Shown: positions 60,423 to 64,000 of the stretch, one piece after another
Numbering within the stretch: position 1 is the stretch's first letter
How the letters are laid out: each line of letters starts with the position of its first letter
Assembly (NCBI RefSeq): GCF_009497775.1
Contig: NZ_CP031012.1
Coordinates: 682,001 to 746,000, forward strand
Origin: Alcaligenes faecalis
GTDB taxonomy: Bacteria > Pseudomonadota > Gammaproteobacteria > Burkholderiales > Burkholderiaceae_B
Direction of reading: 5' to 3'
DNA length: 64,000 bases
Notes under the pieces: model-generated
What the model saw: the letters and a program-made list of their open reading frames with translations, nothing else
Databases searched by the model: none
What the model was told of the DNA's origin: nothing
Translations under genes and position numbers: made by a program

Positions 60423-63311
60423 ATGTCAGCAAAGCAGTGCATATCATCACCTCTGCCTGTTCCAGTGGATGCACAAAGACGAATCAGTTTGAGTGCTTTG
60501 CTGATTTGGGTGCTGTTGGTCTGGCTGTTGTTGATCTCCGCAACGGTTACTGTCATTTACAAGCAAAACCAGGCAGAAACTCGTCTGCAGGCGAGTAGCG
60601 GCCTCCTGCGCCAGCTATCCGATATCAGCTATTCCGTGGCTCTGGCCGCGCCTTCCAGTTCTACCCCCGCCCGTTTGCGTCACCTGGATCAACAGTTCCA
60701 GGGCGTGGTACAGCTGTTGCGCGATGGGGGTGTGGTTGATGGCGTGGTCCTGGTGCCGCTGGACAAGCCCTTGCTGGGTCTGGTCTCGCAACTGAGCAAT
60801 GAATGGCAGCGACGCCTGATGCGTCTGGATTTCCCGGTCAGCTCCGAGCAAGTCCTCTTGCCAGCGGCCAGTCTGAATGCGGAAGACTCTCTGTTTCGTC
60901 ATAACACCCAGCAATTGCTGGATGCTTTTGATGCTTCGCGTGAAAGCATTCGCTCTCAGCACCGCTGGACGGTGTTCTTCATGCTGGGTCTGGATTTGCT
61001 CGCGCTGTGCCTGTCCTACTTCATGTTGCGTGCCTGGGCTGCCGATCCCTTGCGACAGCTGATGGCTCAGGGCCAAGCCTTTACCAGTGGCAACTACCGC
61101 GCCAAAAGCACCAGTTCCGGCACCAGTGAAACGCGCTATTTGTCGCAGATTTTGAATTACTGCGGTTTGCAGATTCAACAGCTGGATGCACAGCTTTCTA
61201 TTCAGCAACGCAATTTATCTCAGCTCAACGCCATATGTCGCAGTTTGAGCCACAACCCTTTATTGGGAGTTTATTTATCCCGCGATGGCCGCTTTGATTT
61301 CGTCAATAAAAAGCTGGCCGAAACATTGGGATATAGCCGTGCGCAATTGCGTCAGGAGTTCACGGTTGATCAAGTCTTTCTGTCGCCGCGATTTCCTTCT
61401 TTGACTCAAGTGGTACCCGATTCGCGTTCCGGCGGCAGCAGTTTGCGCTATGAAACGCGGGCATTGCGCTATGACGGCAAATCTATTGATGTCGAGATCT
61501 GTGCCATTCCCATTCAACTGGAGGGTCGTATGGGAATGGTGGCGGTGGTGCAGGACATCACCACGCGGGTACGCAACGAAGTGACGGGGCGTTTGGCTGC
61601 TGTGGTGTACGAGAATACTTGCGAAGCTATCGTTGTGACGGATCGTTTTGGCCATGTGGTGGATGCCAACCCTGCTTTTAGCCGTATCACTGGTTATGAA
61701 CTGGACGAAGTGCGGGGGCGCACTCTGTCTATTCTGAATTCCGGTCGTCAGGACACGGAGTTTTACCGCAAGATGTGGCGTGAGATTTCAGAAACGGGGC
61801 GCTGGCAGGGCGATATCTGGAATCGTCGCAAGAACGGCGAGGATTTTGCCGAGCGTTTGACCATCAGTACCGCCTGGAATCCGGATGGTACGGTGTATCG
61901 CCACATTGGCCTGTTCACCGACATTACCAGCCATAAGAAGCGTGAAGCGCAGATGTGGAAGCAGGCGCATTACGATCATTTGACGGGTTTGCCCAATCGC
62001 CAGATGTTCCAGGATCGCTTGCAGCAAGCTCGTGAACAGTCGCGTCGTACCGGCTTGCCCTTTGCGCTGATCTTTATGGACTTGGACTTCTTCAAGGATG
62101 TGAACGACTCCCTGGGGCACGAGAAGGGCGACGTCCTTTTGCAGGAAGTGGCCCAGCGTTTGCAGCGCTGTGTCCGGGTAACGGATACCGTGGCCCGTAT
62201 TGGCGGCGACGAATTTACCGTCATCATCTCGGATATCAGCGATACCTCGATTGTGGAGCGCACCTGCCGCTGTCTGCTGGACACGATTGAAGAGCCTTTC
62301 CAGTTGGGCAAGAACTCGGTGTCTGTTTCGGCCAGTGTGGGGATCACCTTGTTCCCCGAAGATGGCGATGATGCCGGCCAGCTTTTGAAGAATGCCGATA
62401 TGGCCATGTACGCCGCCAAGGCCTGTGGCCGCAATCAATACTGCCGCTTCTTGCCTGCCATGAGCGAAGCGGTGGAAGCGCGTCTGCGTTTCTCGCAGGA
62501 TTTGCAAAAGGCCCTGAGCGAGCAGCAGTTCCAGCTTTATTACCAACCGATTGTGGATTTGCGCACAGGTCAGGTCACCCGTGCCGAGGCTTTGATACGC
62601 TGGGAGCACCCGCAATTGGGGCTGGTGCCGCCTTCAGAGTTCATTCCCTTTTCCGAAGATTCCGGGCTGATCGTGCTGATTGGTGAATGGGTGTTCGAGA
62701 CAGCGGCTCAGGCGGCGGTCAAACTGCGCAACGAGCTGGACCCCGGTTTCCGTGTCAGTCTGAATGTCTCACCTGCGCAGTTCAAGCTGAATGGCTCCTG
62801 CGCGCGGGAGTGGGTGGAGTACCTGCAAACTCAAGGTATTCCGGGCGATGCATTGGTGGTGGAAATTACCGAGCGCCTGTTGCTGGACGATCAGGGCCAG
62901 GCCTTGCAGCAGCTACGCTCCTTGCGCGAATACGGCATGAGTGTGGCGCTGGATGATTTTGGCACCGGCTATTCCTCCCTGTCGCACCTGAAGCGTTTTT
63001 CCATCAATGTGCTCAAGATTGATCAGTGCTATATCCGCAATCTGGCCTTGAGCAGCGAGGATCTGGTGCTGACCCAGGCCATGATCGTCATGGCGCAAAA
63101 GCTGGGCTTACGGGTAGTGGCAGAAGGCGTGACCAGCCACGAGCAACTGGATCTGTTGAACAATGCCGGTTGTGACTATATGCAGGGCTATCTGTGCTCT
63201 ACGCCTATCCCGGCCGATGAGTTCGTGGACTGGTGCAAGACCTGGAATCGGGAGCGTGCAGGTGGTTTTGCCGCGCGCCTGTACCCGAATGCACCACAGG
63301 CTTTGCAATAG
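60423..63311 (+). CDS. Membrane PAS-GGDEF-EAL protein (cyclic di-GMP turnover)
   Basis: A 962-residue protein. Helices at about 22-46 and 187-205 flank a periplasmic sensor of about 140 residues; then a HAMP-like stretch, two PAS domains (about 280-385 and 395-510), GGDEF (about 520-685) and EAL (about 695-950). The cyclase motif GGDEF and its inhibitory site RVTD five residues before it are intact, as are EAL phosphodiesterase residues (EALIRW, NVSPAQF, DDFGTGYSS, KIDQ, AEGV, QGYL). It could therefore both make and break c-di-GMP. The ribosome site is weak. Its 3' end forms one arm of a long hairpin. Confidence 0.92.
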   Translation: MSAKQCISSPLPVPVDAQRRISLSALLIWVLLVWLLLISATVTVIYKQNQAETRLQASSGLLRQLSDISYSVALAAPSSSTPARLRHLDQQFQGVVQLLRDGGVVDGVVLVPLDKPLLGLVSQLSNEWQRRLMRLDFPVSSEQVLLPAASLNAEDSLFRHNTQQLLDAFDASRESIRSQHRWTVFFMLGLDLLALCLSYFMLRAWAADPLRQLMAQGQAFTSGNYRAKSTSSGTSETRYLSQILNYCGLQIQQLDAQLSIQQRNLSQLNAICRSLSHNPLLGVYLSRDGRFDFVNKKLAETLGYSRAQLRQEFTVDQVFLSPRFPSLTQVVPDSRSGGSSLRYETRALRYDGKSIDVEICAIPIQLEGRMGMVAVVQDITTRVRNEVTGRLAAVVYENTCEAIVVTDRFGHVVDANPAFSRITGYELDEVRGRTLSILNSGRQDTEFYRKMWREISETGRWQGDIWNRRKNGEDFAERLTISTAWNPDGTVYRHIGLFTDITSHKKREAQMWKQAHYDHLTGLPNRQMFQDRLQQAREQSRRTGLPFALIFMDLDFFKDVNDSLGHEKGDVLLQEVAQRLQRCVRVTDTVARIGGDEFTVIISDISDTSIVERTCRCLLDTIEEPFQLGKNSVSVSASVGITLFPEDGDDAGQLLKNADMAMYAAKACGRNQYCRFLPAMSEAVEARLRFSQDLQKALSEQQFQLYYQPIVDLRTGQVTRAEALIRWEHPQLGLVPPSEFIPFSEDSGLIVLIGEWVFETAAQAAVKLRNELDPGFRVSLNVSPAQFKLNGSCAREWVEYLQTQGIPGDALVVEITERLLLDDQGQALQQLRSLREYGMSVALDDFGTGYSSLSHLKRFSINVLKIDQCYIRNLALSSEDLVLTQAMIVMAQKLGLRVVAEGVTSHEQLDLLNNAGCDYMQGYLCSTPIPADEFVDWCKTWNRERAGGFAARLYPNAPQALQ

Positions 63312-63354
63312 CAGGGTCCTTTCAGGGAACCCCCGCTACTGCAAAGCCTGTGGT
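63293..63354. terminator. Long inverted repeat at the 3' end of the GGDEF-EAL gene
   Basis: Left arm 63294-63316 (ccacaggctttgcaatagc...) pairs with right arm 63332-63353 (...tactgcaaagcctgtgg) over about 22 bp with few mismatches. The left arm includes the last codons and stop of the gene. No T-run on either side. It lies 15 bp from the convergent lnt stop and probably ends or insulates both transcripts. Confidence 0.6.
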
Positions 63355-63368
63355 GAGTTTGTTGGTGC

Positions 63369-64000
63369 TTAGTGCTGACGACGAGAGCGCCAGGCAAAAA
63401 TAATCAGAATCAGGCCCGCCCAGATCAGGAAGGGCAGATTGCCGTATTTCACATAGGGAGTCAGGCCGGTGGTGCCTTGAACTTCCACATCCAGCACACC
63501 CGGTGTCAGGGGCGGTAGAACCGCACGAACACGCCCATGAGGATCAATGGCGGCTGTCATGCCGGTATTGGTGGCACGCAGCATGGGACGGCCGGTTTCC
63601 AGAGCCCGCATGCGCGAGATCTGCAAATGCTGGCTCAAGGCCCAGGAATCACCAAACCAGCCCAGATTGCTGATGTTCAGCAGCAAGGTAGCGCCTTCCT
63701 GACCGGGGCTGCCTTGCACGGCCTGGATGATCTCTTCACCAAACACGTCTTCATAGCAGATGTTGGGGGCCACACGGCCTTCCGCCATCTTGAAGGGCGC
63801 CTGCGGCAAAGCGCCACGATGGAAGTCTCCCAGCGGGATATTCATCATGTCCACAAACCACTTAAAGCCGGTGGGGATGAACTCTCCGAAAGGCACCAGA
63901 TGATGCTTGTCGTAGTAGCTGGCCGTGCTGTTGATGATGTCCTGAGGCTGAGTCTCGGGGCTGATCATCAAGGCGCTGTTGGTGTAGCTCAGCTTGCCGT
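63369..64000 (-). CDS. lnt: Apolipoprotein N-acyltransferase (C-terminal part, cut by window edge)
   Basis: Open frame from the right edge to a stop at 63369; 210 C-terminal codons are seen. It is the nitrilase-type catalytic domain of Lnt, which adds the third acyl chain to lipoproteins at the periplasmic face. Visible marks: YDKHHLVPFGEF (with the catalytic Lys), NICYEDVFGEE (catalytic Cys), SNLGWFGDSWA and QHLQISRMRALETGRPMLRATNTG; a final membrane helix ends in basic residues. The catalytic Glu and the N-terminal helices lie outside the window. Confidence 0.93.
   Translation of the reverse strand, partial: GKLSYTNSALMISPETQPQDIINSTASYYDKHHLVPFGEFIPTGFKWFVDMMNIPLGDFHRGALPQAPFKMAEGRVAPNICYEDVFGEEIIQAVQGSPGQEGATLLLNISNLGWFGDSWALSQHLQISRMRALETGRPMLRATNTGMTAAIDPHGRVRAVLPPLTPGVLDVEVQGTTGLTPYVKYGNLPFLIWAGLILIIFAWRSRRQH

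Overview
The window looks like a stretch of ordinary chromosome from a betaproteobacterium of the order Burkholderiales, most likely family Alcaligenaceae and close to Alcaligenes. This rests on protein-level recognition (Fds-type soluble formate dehydrogenase, System I cytochrome c maturation, Bordetella-like lipid A glucosamine genes), moderately high G+C, tight ATGA-type gene overlaps and many hairpin terminators. I see no prophage, transposase, integrase, rRNA or CRISPR. Both ends are cut inside genes: a GDSL esterase at the left edge and lnt at the right edge.

Layout. 1-3.4 kb: partial secreted GDSL esterase, a divergent cynT/cynR pair without cyanase, and a lone ureidoglycolate lyase. 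3.6-10.8 kb: a complete ccmABCDEFGHI operon closed by ccdA, building c-type cytochromes. 10.9-13.8 kb: a short-chain dehydrogenase, an Ada-type regulator that has lost three of its four zinc cysteines, a copper chaperone and an Ivy lysozyme inhibitor. 14.1-18.7 kb: a five-gene branched-chain amino-acid-type ABC transporter (liv). 19-22.4 kb: a di-haem cytochrome c peroxidase behind a possible FNR box, serA, and a trHb3-nsrR nitric-oxide-response pair behind a good NsrR-like palindrome.

22.7-26.7 kb: four envelope genes (family 2 glycosyltransferase, ArnT-like transferase, GtrA-like membrane protein, YdjC-like deacetylase). Together they match the parts needed to make, deacetylate, flip and attach an amino sugar to lipid A, as in the Bordetella lgm locus. 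26.7-28.2 kb: GNAT acetyltransferase, Blh-like sulfurtransferase/phosphatase and UspA. 28.4-35.9 kb: fdsGBACD with a divergent ModE-like regulator. 36-41.2 kb: molybdenum cofactor genes on both strands (moaA-mobA and moaCDEB-moeA), which would supply the formate dehydrogenase. 41.2-47 kb: DctS/DctR two-component system divergent from a dctPQM TRAP dicarboxylate transporter.

47.4-53.9 kb: peroxiredoxin, an MFS transporter with a repeat-coded Gly-Ser-Ser tail, an orphan BMP-type binding protein, bioB coupled to a drug/metabolite-family transporter, a 4HBT thioesterase and a DUF3293 protein. 54-58.9 kb: a tetR-adaptor-RND efflux operon lacking an outer-membrane channel. 59.2-60 kb: six tRNA genes made of two Ala-Glu-Asp cassettes exactly 400 bp apart, with a clear sigma-70 promoter and a terminator. 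60.4-63.3 kb: a membrane PAS-GGDEF-EAL protein with intact motifs, then the 3' part of lnt.

No region stands out as a wholly new system. The most interesting points are the lgm-like lipid A locus, the zinc-site-degenerate Ada, the bioB-linked transporter, and several tandem or inverted repeats at gene borders.
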